Source: Paenibacillus fonticola DSM 21315
GTDB lineage: Bacteria; Bacillota; Bacilli; Paenibacillales; Paenibacillaceae
DNA: 64,000 nucleotides
NCBI RefSeq assembly: GCF_000381905.1
Contig: NZ_KB907252.1
Coordinates: 124,001-188,000 of the forward strand
Reading direction: 5' to 3'
Shown: piece by piece, positions 35,026 through 43,599 of the stretch
Layout of the letters: each line of letters begins with the position of its first letter
Position numbering within the stretch: the stretch's first letter is position 1
Position numbers and translations under genes: made by a program
The notes under the pieces: model-generated
The model's input: only the letters and a program-made list of their open reading frames with translations
The model's database searches: none
Told to the model about the DNA's origin: nothing

Positions 35026-35940
35026 TTAGTCGAGGGTGAGGACGATCTTCCCGCGGCCGCGTCTTGTTTCGATAGCCCGATGGGCATCGCCGACCCGATC
35101 CAGCGGGAAGGTCTCCCTGATATGGATGTGCAGCTTGCCTTTTGAATGCAGTTCGACCAGTTCTGCAAGGCGGGCTGCCGAGCGTTCACCGCGGACGAGG
35201 CGGAGGCCGTGCTCCTCGATGAGGTCATAGGCGAAAAACGTGCATATCCGTTCCTTGTCCTTCACTAAGTCCACTGCAGCCCGAAGCCCCTCGCCTCCAG
35301 CCGTATCGAATGCGGCATCGACGCCGTCCGGCGCAATCGCGCGTACTCGCTCGGCCAGTCCTTCCTCATACGTCAGCGGAACAGCGCCCAACGAACGAAG
35401 GTAGTCGTGGTTCCTTTCGCTGGCAGTACCGATGACCGTCTTGGCCCCCCACTCCTTCGCCAGTTGTACGGCAAAAGCCCCCAGCGATCCAGCCGCGCCA
35501 TTAATCAATACGGTATCGCCTGGTCCAACGCCGATAGCTTTCAAGGCGATATACGCCCCCTGGCCGTTGCCAGTCAGCCCACCTGCCTCTTCCCAGGTCA
35601 TACTGCGGGGCTTGCTTACGATTTGGTCTGTGCCCACAACCACGTATTCCGCATAACAATTCATTAGGGCGAAGCCGAGCACCTCATTGCCTATTTGAAA
35701 GCCCGTCACCCCTTCACCCACTTGATCGATGATGCCCGCGAACTCATTGCCTGGAATTTGCGGAAGTTGAATAACGACGCCCTGTGGTGTCCAGCCGCTA
35801 CGCAAACCGCAATCATAATGCTGTACCCCGGCCGTTTTTACCCGGACCCTGACTTGCCCTGGACCAGCCTGCGGATCGGAAAACGACATAATCTCCATCA
35901 CCTCAGGCCCGCCAATTGAACGAAATGCTGCTGCTTTCAT
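35026..35940 (-). CDS. Zinc-independent medium-chain dehydrogenase (quinone oxidoreductase-like)
   Basis: 304 residues of the MDR superfamily: N-terminal GroES-like part (MKAAAFRSIGGPEVMEIM, IPGNEFAGIIDQVGEGVTGF) and Rossmann motif VLINGAAGSLGAFAVQLAKE. No structural or catalytic zinc cysteines are seen, which fits the NADPH:quinone reductase branch. ATG at 35940 follows GGGGGGAC. It is the last gene of a leftward set of MFS efflux pump, FMN reductase and this gene, divergent from a LysR regulator. Confidence 0.9.
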   Translation of the reverse strand: MKAAAFRSIGGPEVMEIMSFSDPQAGPGQVRVRVKTAGVQHYDCGLRSGWTPQGVVIQLPQIPGNEFAGIIDQVGEGVTGFQIGNEVLGFALMNCYAEYVVVGTDQIVSKPRSMTWEEAGGLTGNGQGAYIALKAIGVGPGDTVLINGAAGSLGAFAVQLAKEWGAKTVIGTASERNHDYLRSLGAVPLTYEEGLAERVRAIAPDGVDAAFDTAGGEGLRAAVDLVKDKERICTFFAYDLIEEHGLRLVRGERSAARLAELVELHSKGKLHIHIRETFPLDRVGDAHRAIETRRGRGKIVLTLD

Positions 35941-35981
35941 AGTGTCCCCCCTTATTTATCCATACTTTATAGCACCGTCGA

Positions 35982-36524
35982 TTACCGCAATGTTTTTAAT
36001 GCACCGCTCCATGCGATAAGCTGATCTAACATTTCGTTTATTTTCTCTACGTGCAGCTCGGCAGGTTTAAATGTTTTGAAGTTCTCAAAATCCGTAAATA
36101 GCGAAAATGTTGGATGTGTCCGAACGTCCGCCACGAGTAACTCTCCTAGAATTCCACGTAAATGTTCGGCTGCGCGGGCTCCGCCCGTTGAACCATAGCT
36201 AACGATGCCCGCTGCTTTGTTGTTCCATTCGCTGCGCGCTGAATCCAGTGCATTTTTTAACACTCCCGTAATGCTGTGATTGTACTCCTGGACAACAAAT
36301 ACGAACCCGTCCAAGCTGGTTAGCTTTTCTGGCCAAGCGATTAATCCAGGCTCTTCACCAGTCCCTTCTCCAAAAAAGGGCAATTGATAGTCTGCGATAT
36401 CTACGATTTCATAATTCCCATCTCCACGCCTGTCAGCAATATCTTTAACCCAATTACCTACTTGCGGACTTACGCGTCCTTGACGTGTGCTTCCTAAAAT
36501 AATGCCGATGCTTAATGGTTTCAT
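35982..36524 (-). CDS. NADPH-dependent FMN reductase / azoreductase-type flavoprotein
   Basis: 180 residues of flavodoxin-like fold: N-terminal phosphate loop IGIILGSTRQGRVSPQVG, the EYNHSITGVLKNALD segment and SYGSTGGARAAEHL characteristic of FMN_red. It reduces FMN, quinones or azo compounds using NADPH. The start overlaps the MFS gene stop (ATGA), indicating co-translation; the MDR-type reductase follows 41 bases later, so the set combines efflux with reductive detoxification. Confidence 0.9.
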   Translation of the reverse strand: MKPLSIGIILGSTRQGRVSPQVGNWVKDIADRRGDGNYEIVDIADYQLPFFGEGTGEEPGLIAWPEKLTSLDGFVFVVQEYNHSITGVLKNALDSARSEWNNKAAGIVSYGSTGGARAAEHLRGILGELLVADVRTHPTFSLFTDFENFKTFKPAELHVEKINEMLDQLIAWSGALKTLR

Positions 36525-37927
36525 ATGAATTCCTCCCTGTTTGTTTGTTTCAAATCATTAACTTTCTGGACGGCATGCTTAGTCCTCCCGAACTGCACAT
36601 AATAGAACAACAAAATGCCCACATGCAAAACCGCAAGAACCAAGTAAATATTGCTAAAGACTGTCGCTTCAGGATGTGAGTTCACCGGATTCCAACGTAT
36701 ACTCGCGCCTTGGTCGACAATTTGTGCGTAAACCCCCGCCGCGATGGCGCCTGAAACAAAATTCAGCATCGCAAGCAACCCCATGCCTACACCTATCTGT
36801 TCTTTCGGCAGCGAACGGGAAACCGTATTTGACAACGCAATGGATAGGAATGACTGTCCGACATTGCCGAAGATCAGGATGATTGCAATGAGCATAGGCG
36901 ACATACCTGCAAAAGTGGACAATAGCACGAAACATATGAGCAACGATGCCGATGCCAAATAGAAAAGATATGAATTGCCTTTTTGATCTGCCAGCTGGCC
37001 GCCTTTGCGTCCTAAAACCGCCGTCATCGCCGCAGCCGGAACCAGTGCGAAGCCTACCAGTCCCGGTTCCAGCTGATTGACATGCGCCAGCAGCTGCGGG
37101 CTGAGAAAACCAAGCGAGTACCCTATTCCGTTCGCCAGGAATGCTATCGTCAGCCCCAGCGAGTATCTTTTGCTTCGGAACAAACCAGGCTTGATGAACG
37201 GATCCGGCACGGAGTGAATTCTCGTCAAAAATAGGGCGAACAAGAGCAAGCAGCCGATGGCGGGCATCCACGCTTGATTTGTAATTGCCAGCAGCAGCAA
37301 AGCTACGGCCCCGGCAAGCAATCCGCCTCCCAGCCAATCAATCCGGCCTGAATTCACAGGCGTGTCGTTCAAATATTTGCGGTAATAAGGCAGCGCCAAC
37401 AGCGTGAACAGCGGCATGCAGAACAGCCATCGCCAGTGAACAGCGCTCACAAGTAAAGCAGCGACAACCGGACCTAGCGCGCTGCCGAGCGCAAGACCGG
37501 TCATTGCAATGCCGAGCGCGCGTCCACGGCTTTCCGGCGGGAAGTACCGGATCGGGATGATGCCAGCTGTGGCGGGAATAACCGCCGCACCTGCGGCTTG
37601 CAATACTCGGCCGAGCAGAACGGCCCAATATTGCTGGGCCAACAAACCAATCATTGAGCCAAGCGCAAAAAAGAGCAGCCCAAAGGTCAGCAGGTTTTTG
37701 AGTTTATACGTATCGGCTAACCTACCGTAGGTCACTGTACCGATCGCATAAACCAACAAAAAGGCGGATGACACCCAACTGACCTGCGATAAGGATAGGT
37801 TGAATTCCAGAGCAATTTCGGGCAGCACGATATTGAACATCGTTGCGCTCATGACAGATATGACCAGCGTGAAAGCCAAAATCCGAATCAATTTTTCGCC
37901 GGTTTGTTGCTGGAGTGCCGCTTGCAT
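36521..37927 (-). CDS. MFS transporter, DHA2 (EmrB/QacA) family
   Basis: 468 residues, strongly hydrophobic with about 14 helices. Motifs are LVISVMSATMFNIVLPEIAL in the first helix, the loop GRLADTYKLKNLL (motif A) and GRVLQAAGAAVIPATAGIIP (motif C, typical of drug antiporters). It should export toxic organics by proton exchange. ATG at 37927 has GAGGAGG upstream. First gene of a three-gene unit divergent from a LysR regulator, which probably controls it. Confidence 0.92.
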   Translation of the reverse strand: MQAALQQQTGEKLIRILAFTLVISVMSATMFNIVLPEIALEFNLSLSQVSWVSSAFLLVYAIGTVTYGRLADTYKLKNLLTFGLLFFALGSMIGLLAQQYWAVLLGRVLQAAGAAVIPATAGIIPIRYFPPESRGRALGIAMTGLALGSALGPVVAALLVSAVHWRWLFCMPLFTLLALPYYRKYLNDTPVNSGRIDWLGGGLLAGAVALLLLAITNQAWMPAIGCLLLFALFLTRIHSVPDPFIKPGLFRSKRYSLGLTIAFLANGIGYSLGFLSPQLLAHVNQLEPGLVGFALVPAAAMTAVLGRKGGQLADQKGNSYLFYLASASLLICFVLLSTFAGMSPMLIAIILIFGNVGQSFLSIALSNTVSRSLPKEQIGVGMGLLAMLNFVSGAIAAGVYAQIVDQGASIRWNPVNSHPEATVFSNIYLVLAVLHVGILLFYYVQFGRTKHAVQKVNDLKQTNREEFI

Positions 37928-37963
37928 AGCGGTAAGCCTCCTCTCTGCCTTATGCAGTATTTT

Positions 37964-37980
37964 TTTACGCTGAGCGTATT
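37964..37980. promoter_or_regulatory. Candidate LysR-type operator in the divergent promoter region
   Basis: Palindrome TACGCT-g-AGCGTA at 37966-37978, with flanking T/A matches, sits between the MFS gene and the LysR gene. Location and T-N11-A-like form suit a LysR binding site; unproved. Confidence 0.55.
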
Positions 37981-38081
37981 GCTTTCCTTACATGCTTTAT
38001 TTTACAATCACTTATAAATAAACAAAAATATATCTTTACACATATAGGTCATACACTGGGGTATATGGGAGGGTGACGCAT

Positions 38082-38963
38082 ATGGAGCTGCTGCAGTTGA
38101 GGTATTTTCGAACGGTGGCCCGAATGGAGCACATGACGAAGGCAGCGGAGGAGCTGTGCATCGCGCAGCCTGCGCTGAGCAAGACGATTTCAAGACTAGA
38201 GGAAAACGTGGGGGTTCCGTTGTTCGACCGGCACGGAGGGCGGATTCGTCTGAATGCATTCGGCAAAGCATTTCTGGACAAAGTCGAGAAGGCGCTCACC
38301 TTATTGGAAGAAGGAAGGAAAGAAGTGACCGAACTGGCTGGACTCGAACAAGGGAGCATTCACCTCGCGACATCGACGCTGGACCGGTTATCAGATGCAC
38401 TAGGCGAATTTCTTGCGCTTCATCCGGAAGTCAACTTTCGGATTACACAGGCTTCGATGGAGGAAATGGCGCATTTGGTGGAGACAGGCGAGGTAGACAT
38501 GTGCTTCACGCCTCTGCCAATCGATCGTCCTGACATTAGCACGGCATCTGTTTTGAAGGAAGATGTTTATTTGGCTGTCCCCCAAGGACACCGCTTTGCC
38601 GGGAAAAAGAGCATCCGCTTGAGTGAACTGGCGAAGGACCCGTTTATTGGGTACAAGGAAGGGTTTCCTGTTCAGAAAATGAACGATTTGCTGTTTCAAG
38701 AAGCGGGGATCACTCCTAACTTTGTCTGCCGAGTAGACGAACCTGCCGGTATTGCAAGTCTTGTCCGCGCCGGGCTGGGCGTTGCACTTGTGGGAAATTG
38801 CGGCGCCTCGGGCATCCCGCTGAACTTGCTGCAAATTGAGTTCCCTGTTTGCCAGCGTAATTTCCAAATCATTTGGCACGAGAAACGGTATCTGTCCCTC
38901 GCTGCGCGCAAGTTTCGTGATTTTCTCATCGGGTACTTTGATAAATCAGTGAAGGCGGGTTGA
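38082..38963 (+). CDS. LysR-family transcriptional regulator
   Basis: 293 residues from the ATG at 38082 (MELLQLRYFRTVARMEHMTK), with GGGAGGG 8 bases upstream; an upstream GTG at 38073 would overlap that site. Helix-turn-helix AAEELCIAQPALSKTISRLE and the effector-binding domain (DMCFTPLPIDRPDISTASVL, GLGVALVGNCG) are typical. Divergent from the efflux/reductase operon, its likely target, with the candidate operator between. Confidence 0.93.
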   Translation: MELLQLRYFRTVARMEHMTKAAEELCIAQPALSKTISRLEENVGVPLFDRHGGRIRLNAFGKAFLDKVEKALTLLEEGRKEVTELAGLEQGSIHLATSTLDRLSDALGEFLALHPEVNFRITQASMEEMAHLVETGEVDMCFTPLPIDRPDISTASVLKEDVYLAVPQGHRFAGKKSIRLSELAKDPFIGYKEGFPVQKMNDLLFQEAGITPNFVCRVDEPAGIASLVRAGLGVALVGNCGASGIPLNLLQIEFPVCQRNFQIIWHEKRYLSLAARKFRDFLIGYFDKSVKAG

Positions 38964-38991
38964 AAATCTTATCCGCCCCTTAATTGGACGA

Positions 38992-39040
38992 ACAAAAAAG
39001 TCTCATTCCATATTTATATTCAGGAATGAGACTTTTTTAT
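38992..39040 (+). terminator. Terminator of the LysR gene
   Basis: Perfect 16-base arms AAAAAAGTCTCATTCC (38994-39009) and GGAATGAGACTTTTTT (39023-39038). Confidence 0.9.
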
Positions 39041-39095
39041 ATCTGTGGTACTTAACATCGCATCATAAAATTAATGGCTCGGAGTAGAAGTACTC

Positions 39096-39686
39096 TCACT
39101 TGATAAAAAACTCAATATCATCATCACTGAATGTTTCTTGCAAGCTATTCTTTTGCAGGTACTCCCGCTCTATATTTTTTAATAGGTGTAAAGAATAAGC
39201 TAATTTATATGCTACAAAAATTCCTCTCTCTATTTCTAAAGGCATTGTAGTAAATTTTTTTTGGCTGTTCTTATCTACGTAGCTTACTGTTATTTTATTG
39301 TCAACTGTTTCTATATAGATCTCCTGGGGTCTAATAGCATTAAAACTATATCTTTCATCTGAAACGCCAAGGTTCTCTAAAAAATGTTTTAATTCCTCGA
39401 TAGTTTGAAGGCTTCTAATCGGGTTATTTGGTATATGAATTTTATAAAAATAGAATCTTCTCAGAGTTTTTAAAAAAAAATACTTAATCGCTGTCTTTTC
39501 ATTGTCAAATTTCTTTACTTCTTCTTTCCCCGGTTCGTGCCTTCTTTCAAAATTCATTTCAAAGTAGCTCCAACTTCCTCCATCATCTTGTATCTGAATA
39601 AAATTTTCATAATACCCTTTATCTTCTTTTATAACTCGATTATTAATAATTACTTTAATCCCCAATTTCTCACATATAAGTTGCAA
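39096..39686 (-). CDS. Hypothetical AT-rich protein
   Basis: 196 residues from a TTG at 39686; the frame stays open upstream and a non-ATG start slightly earlier (after AAAGG near 39718) is possible. It is charged, with no signal or membrane helix (EMNFERRHEPGKEEVKKFDN, ERYSFNAIRPQEIYIETVDN). Base composition is much more AT-rich than the neighbours, resembling the genes of the 48-64 kb region, which suggests transfer. Resemblance to polymorphic toxin immunity proteins is a guess from style and composition only. Confidence 0.5.
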   Translation of the reverse strand: MQLICEKLGIKVIINNRVIKEDKGYYENFIQIQDDGGSWSYFEMNFERRHEPGKEEVKKFDNEKTAIKYFFLKTLRRFYFYKIHIPNNPIRSLQTIEELKHFLENLGVSDERYSFNAIRPQEIYIETVDNKITVSYVDKNSQKKFTTMPLEIERGIFVAYKLAYSLHLLKNIEREYLQKNSLQETFSDDDIEFFIK

Positions 39687-39744
39687 TTGATATCTATTCA
39701 GGCAAATACCAACCTTTCATAAATTCAATTTCTCAATCGCCTTA

Positions 39745-40488
39745 TTAACTAGGGTCATAAATAATATAACCCTGCCCTGCTTCAAACTCGGTAAATCCCG
39801 CCATATGCCGGGTCTGATACTGGATATTTTGTTTGCTGCCCATCATAATCATATTGCGGAGATCCCTGTCCCCTTCAACGGGCAAGGCAAAACACTTCGT
39901 ATAAGGAAACACTTCGCTAAGCGTGCTATGTATCGCATTCATCCACTGATCCTGCTCGCCTCTGCCCATAAGGTTCATGACTAGCGAACCATGGTGCTCC
40001 AGCTTGCTAGCTGCCACGTGAAAGAACTCGCTGGACAACAGATGACTAGGCGTCCCCTTAGGTGAAAATGCATCCAGGACCACATAATCATAGACATGCG
40101 GTGGTTCGTTCTCTAACAGAACTCGACCATCGCCTACCCTGACATCGTCTTTGGAATACCCAAACCACTCCCGGCTGATTTCTACAACAGCTTGATCTAA
40201 CTCCGCCACATCAAACGATCTTTCCGAAAAATGACGGGAGAGCGTGCCAATCCCATGTCCAATCAGAAATACGCGTTCAAATGGGGGGTGGTTATATTCC
40301 ATCAGATGACAGATCGCCCGGGGGTATTCCAGCACGATACGTTCTGGATCAGCCATATCCATGGCCCCTTGTACCGCCTCTTCCGAAAACTGCAGCACGC
40401 GAAAATTCCCCTTCACTCCATCCAGTTCCGCAGCTTCATATACGGCAACCTCATGACCTTGGCTGAAGGTTTTATACAACAATTTCAA
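39745..40488 (-). CDS. Spermidine synthase-like methyltransferase-fold protein
   Basis: 247 residues with a spermidine synthase core: YPRAICHLMEYNHPPFERVF, a SAM-type loop LIGHGIGTLSRHF (degenerate relative to GGGDG), DVAELDQAVVEIS and DYVVLDAFSPKGTPSHLLS. True spermidine synthases have GGGDGG and a conserved Asp as base; the altered loop suggests a different aminopropyl- or methyl-transfer reaction. The gene follows kptA by 36 bases on the same strand and may be the last member of the ADP-ribose operon, though its link is unclear. Confidence 0.8.
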   Translation of the reverse strand: MKLLYKTFSQGHEVAVYEAAELDGVKGNFRVLQFSEEAVQGAMDMADPERIVLEYPRAICHLMEYNHPPFERVFLIGHGIGTLSRHFSERSFDVAELDQAVVEISREWFGYSKDDVRVGDGRVLLENEPPHVYDYVVLDAFSPKGTPSHLLSSEFFHVAASKLEHHGSLVMNLMGRGEQDQWMNAIHSTLSEVFPYTKCFALPVEGDRDLRNMIMMGSKQNIQYQTRHMAGFTEFEAGQGYIIYDPS

Positions 40489-40524
40489 GCGAACTGATTC
40501 TCCTCTATGTTGAATTGAAAGATA

Positions 40525-41073
40525 TTACTTCACGTTGATGTACTCCCACGGTACATGATCACATAGCCATACCTGATTTTCCGACCGGTAAAAAATAAAT
40601 CCATCCCGATGCATAGCTCCTGCCCGAAGCGTCAGAACAACCGGCTTGCCATGGCGGCCGCCCACGCGGGCGGCTGTCTCTCTCTCCTCGGTGAGGTGTA
40701 CATGCTGCCGGGATTGCTTCGTAATTCCCTGCTTGCGAATACTGTCAACGGATCGCGCTGCGGTACCATGGTATAAGTATTCTGGCGGAGCCTCTACTTT
40801 AAGCTCCACATCTACAGCAATGGAGTGGCCTTGATTGGCACGAATTTTGCTGTGGTCTTCATTAAAGCTATAACGCTGTTTGTTATTCTCCCGTACAATC
40901 CGCTCCAGGATATCCATATCAACGACACGCCCTGCACGGCGCAGGCCTGCAAGCAGCTCTTCGACATCCGCCCAGCCGTTCGCGTCAAGCTTGACCCCCA
41001 CGGCTCCGGGGTTATGACGCAGGATCAGACTGAGGAAACGACCCAGTTCAACATCTTGTTTACCTTGTTTCAT
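40525..41073 (-). CDS. kptA: RNA 2'-phosphotransferase (KptA/Tpt1)
   Basis: 182 residues from the ATG at 41073, chosen because AAAGGAGGG ends 7 bases upstream; the ATG at 41079 is only one base from it. KptA/Tpt1 motifs are intact: LSLILRHNPGAVGVKLDANG (catalytic Arg-His), FNEDHSKIRANQGHS, YLYHGTAARSVDSIRKQGI, QHVHLTEERETA and FYRSENQVWLCDHVP. The family uses NAD+ to remove an RNA 2'-phosphate, releasing nicotinamide and ADP-ribose 1'',2''-cyclic phosphate. It follows a macrodomain PARG gene, which supports a link to ADP-ribose product handling. Confidence 0.95.
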   Translation of the reverse strand: MKQGKQDVELGRFLSLILRHNPGAVGVKLDANGWADVEELLAGLRRAGRVVDMDILERIVRENNKQRYSFNEDHSKIRANQGHSIAVDVELKVEAPPEYLYHGTAARSVDSIRKQGITKQSRQHVHLTEERETAARVGGRHGKPVVLTLRAGAMHRDGFIFYRSENQVWLCDHVPWEYINVK

Positions 41074-41174
41074 ATCCATACCCTCCTTTCCTTTTTCTTT
41101 CCCGTTCTCTTTTTAGTGTTGGCTTCCTATAGACCGCCAAAAGTCTCTTCAAAAGCACGAATGCACGCTCCACC

Positions 41175-41978
41175 CTAGCCGTCCAGCACGGCATACTCAA
41201 TGCGATCAAAGAATACCCCATACCCTTCATCCTCCAGCAACTCTTTCCACCACACCGCGACCAATGCCGGGTTGTTGCGGAACACCCCGCAGCCGTACGC
41301 ACCGAGAATGAGGTTCTTATCCCCCTTGTGGGCAAAAATCGCCAAGGCTAGCCGCATTCGATCCTTCATCACCTTGGCCGCCTGCGCAGTATCCTCGCCT
41401 TTCAACACAACCTGCCCGTAATTTACGGCCGGCAATGTCAATACGGAAGCACGTACTGGAGTTTCCAGCAGTTCAAACTGCTCATTCCTGAAAAATACAA
41501 CATCCGGAGAATAGATGGCATGATCGGTGTACATCATCGATTTACATTCCCGATTCGCCTCATAGTAAGCCTTATTGCGAAGCTGCGTACCATACAGTCC
41601 GCTGGATGCGGCCAAACTTTCCTCTTGAGCCATGGCTCCATTCAGGAAGCCGCCTCCCGGATTTTTGGCACTGGCAAAGTTAAGTACGCCAATGTTTTGA
41701 AGCCCTGCGGTGCTCCTATCCAGGATAGCTTCAACCGTAGCCCGACGAGTTACTTCCTGTCTAAGCTGCTGCTGAGCAGGATTGAAAGCAGCTAACTGTT
41801 CCCCCCGTTCACGTGATTGTCTGACAAGCACTGCCCCTTCATCCGGTGTAATTAACACACTCCGGGCTTCCGAATCGTTCTGGGCAGCACGGATGTCCAC
41901 CGTCTTCCCCTGATATTCATAATATCCTTGCTCCATAATTTTTACGGTTTCTTGAGCGATTTCTTTTCGTTTCATCAT
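41175..41978 (-). CDS. PARG-type macrodomain protein (TIGR02452-like poly(ADP-ribose) glycohydrolase family)
   Basis: 267 residues. The N-terminal part (RKEIAQETVKIMEQGYYEY) is the DUF2263-like extension; the macrodomain follows. It carries the catalytic signature NPGGGFLNGAMAQEES, matching GGG-x(6-8)-QEE of active glycohydrolases, preceded by NFASAK and followed by SSGLYGTQL; the LGAYGCGVFRNNP loop near the C-terminus completes the ADP-ribose pocket. It should hydrolyse ADP-ribose linkages. Overlaps the NADAR gene (ATGA), with the start at 41978 or the next ATG at 41975. Confidence 0.93.
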   Translation of the reverse strand: MMKRKEIAQETVKIMEQGYYEYQGKTVDIRAAQNDSEARSVLITPDEGAVLVRQSRERGEQLAAFNPAQQQLRQEVTRRATVEAILDRSTAGLQNIGVLNFASAKNPGGGFLNGAMAQEESLAASSGLYGTQLRNKAYYEANRECKSMMYTDHAIYSPDVVFFRNEQFELLETPVRASVLTLPAVNYGQVVLKGEDTAQAAKVMKDRMRLALAIFAHKGDKNLILGAYGCGVFRNNPALVAVWWKELLEDEGYGVFFDRIEYAVLDG

Positions 41979-42538
41979 TTCTGTTCCTCTCTCGCAAGCA
42001 ACTGATCGCGCACCTCAGTAAGCGCAAAACCAAGCAGGTTCCTTCCCGGCCATTTCATCGGATTCTCCGCATCCGGATTGGCTTTGCCCATACCTATTCC
42101 CCAAATGCGGTCGCGAGGGCTTGCTTCTACTAAAATTCGATCTTTCGTCGTCTTCATAAAAAGCCACAGCTCCTGATTCTGCTCGAACTTTGCTAAGTTC
42201 CCCTTTTTAACAATGTCATAGCTGTGCTCTTCCCATACCTTTTGGTCAAAATGACGTACCGCGCGTCCATATGCTTTAATTTCCTTTGGATGACCGGCAG
42301 CCATGATCTTCGCAAGCATCGGCTCGTCGCCAAACAGCCGTGCCTTCTCCGCCATCATATATTGCTCTGTACAGGAGTAAGTTTCCCCCTCAACAACGAA
42401 GCTGGACTTCCACCATTGACTGAAGCAGCTCTGATTAATTGAGCCGTCCGCGGGCGGTGTATGCCCCCAAAAAAATAAATATTTAAAATTCTCTCCCGCC
42501 TGATACGCTTTCCGTAAATTATCTATGTTGTAAAACAT
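41975..42538 (-). CDS. NADAR-family protein (YbiA-like N-glycosidase)
   Basis: 187 residues from the ATG at 42538 (MFYNIDNLRK), with GGGAG 8 bases upstream; an in-frame ATG at 42553 lies inside that site. Family marks: FFWGHTPPADGSINQSCFSQ, CTEQYMMAEKARLFGD, VWEEHSYDIVKKGNLAKFEQ and DRIWGIGMGK. YbiA-type NADARs cleave N-glycosidic bonds of riboflavin precursors; other NADARs remove ADP-ribose from guanine bases. The operon of NAD-linked genes favours the latter kind, but this is inference. Starts within the Nudix stop codon (TGATG). Confidence 0.93.
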   Translation of the reverse strand: MFYNIDNLRKAYQAGENFKYLFFWGHTPPADGSINQSCFSQWWKSSFVVEGETYSCTEQYMMAEKARLFGDEPMLAKIMAAGHPKEIKAYGRAVRHFDQKVWEEHSYDIVKKGNLAKFEQNQELWLFMKTTKDRILVEASPRDRIWGIGMGKANPDAENPMKWPGRNLLGFALTEVRDQLLAREEQK

Positions 42539-43428
42539 CAAATCATCTCCCAATTTCTTCGATATAACCGTGACGGCCGATGCCCGGCATTCTCCGTGTA
42601 ATGATCGGTCTCCTCGACGAGATGGGCAACCTTGCGGCGAAAGGCTGCCTTCAGCAGCTCCTTGCCCAACACGACTTCATAGACCTGCTGCAGATCCGTT
42701 AGCGTGAACAGCTTCGGCATGAGATGCAGCGCAATGCTGGTATATTCGATTTTGCCCCGCAGCCGCTCGATCGCGCAGCCAATAATCTGGGCATGGTCAA
42801 AAGCCAAGCCCTGATTAGACACCACAGCATGCTCCGTTCGTGTGGACGTCTCCGTCGAAGTAACCTTACGCTCCACGACCGCCAACAGCCGCTCCCGCTC
42901 CGAGGTCAATTCCAGCTCATACTGCCAGGTTCTCACAACCCCGTCTGGAGTGATCTCCTTCAACTCACGCAGGAGTGAATAAGATACCTCGAACCAGGCC
43001 GCATTGTCCGCATCATCACCTGCCCGAACCTCTACCTTGCTGCTATCGATCAGTGCCATATAGGAGCAGCTCATCACCCAGGTACGAGGATCACGCCCCA
43101 GATCGCTAAAAGTATACAGCTGTTCCAAATAGACGTTATCTACGCCTGTTTCCTCCCGCAGTTCACGCTCCGCCGCCTGTTCGGTTGTCTCACTGGGCCT
43201 TACGAACCCGCCGGGCAATGCCCATTTCCCCAAAAACGGATGCCCTCCACGCTGAATCAGCAATACGCGAAGCGACTTCTCCGGGAGCTTGCGATAATTG
43301 GACTCTTCCTTCTCCATCACCGTAAAAATAACCATATCCGCAGCCACCGATGGACGTTCAAAATCCCCGGCGTCGTACTGTTTCAGAAACTGCTCTTCCG
43401 TTAATCCGTTGCGATCCCTGATACTCAA
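42538..43428 (-). CDS. NrtR-like Nudix protein with C-terminal winged helix (ADP-ribose-responsive regulator)
   Basis: 296 residues from a TTG at 43428 with GGGTGA upstream. A complete Nudix box, GFVRPSETTEQAAERELREE followed by TGV, matches G-x5-E-x7-REUxEExGU. The C-terminal about 80 residues (from EYTSIALHLMPKLFTLTDLQ to RKVAHLVEE) form the winged helix of NrtR regulators, which bind ADP-ribose and repress NAD genes. The intact box means hydrolase activity may be retained, unlike many NrtR proteins. First gene of the operon; the palindrome over its own promoter suggests autorepression. Confidence 0.9.
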   Translation of the reverse strand: MSIRDRNGLTEEQFLKQYDAGDFERPSVAADMVIFTVMEKEESNYRKLPEKSLRVLLIQRGGHPFLGKWALPGGFVRPSETTEQAAERELREETGVDNVYLEQLYTFSDLGRDPRTWVMSCSYMALIDSSKVEVRAGDDADNAAWFEVSYSLLRELKEITPDGVVRTWQYELELTSERERLLAVVERKVTSTETSTRTEHAVVSNQGLAFDHAQIIGCAIERLRGKIEYTSIALHLMPKLFTLTDLQQVYEVVLGKELLKAAFRRKVAHLVEETDHYTENAGHRPSRLYRRNWEMI

Positions 43429-43465
43429 CTATAATCACCCGTTCGTATCGATTTGATATTATCTA

Positions 43466-43506
43466 TTTGTTACTAACAAAATATACCTTTATTTGAACCT
43501 TGTCAA
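43466..43506 (-). promoter_or_regulatory. Promoter of the ADP-ribose operon with overlapping palindromic operator
   Basis: On the minus strand TTGACA (complement of 43501-43506), 17 bases, then TATTTT (complement of 43478-43483). The 15-base palindrome tttgtta-c-taacaaa at 43466-43480 overlaps the -10 region and extends downstream of it, an ideal place for repression by the NrtR-like protein. Confidence 0.8.
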
Positions 43507-43599
43507 GAAGGCGGCAATTTTTCCGTTACCACCTTCCAACAATTTAATGGATGCTGACCAGCTTGCCATATATTTAATTACTTTTGTTTTGCAATCATC

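Noticed and set aside
34974..35228. 84-codon minus frame at the 3' end of the MDR reductase gene
   Set aside because: Out-of-frame overlap with the clear reductase gene and no ribosome site.
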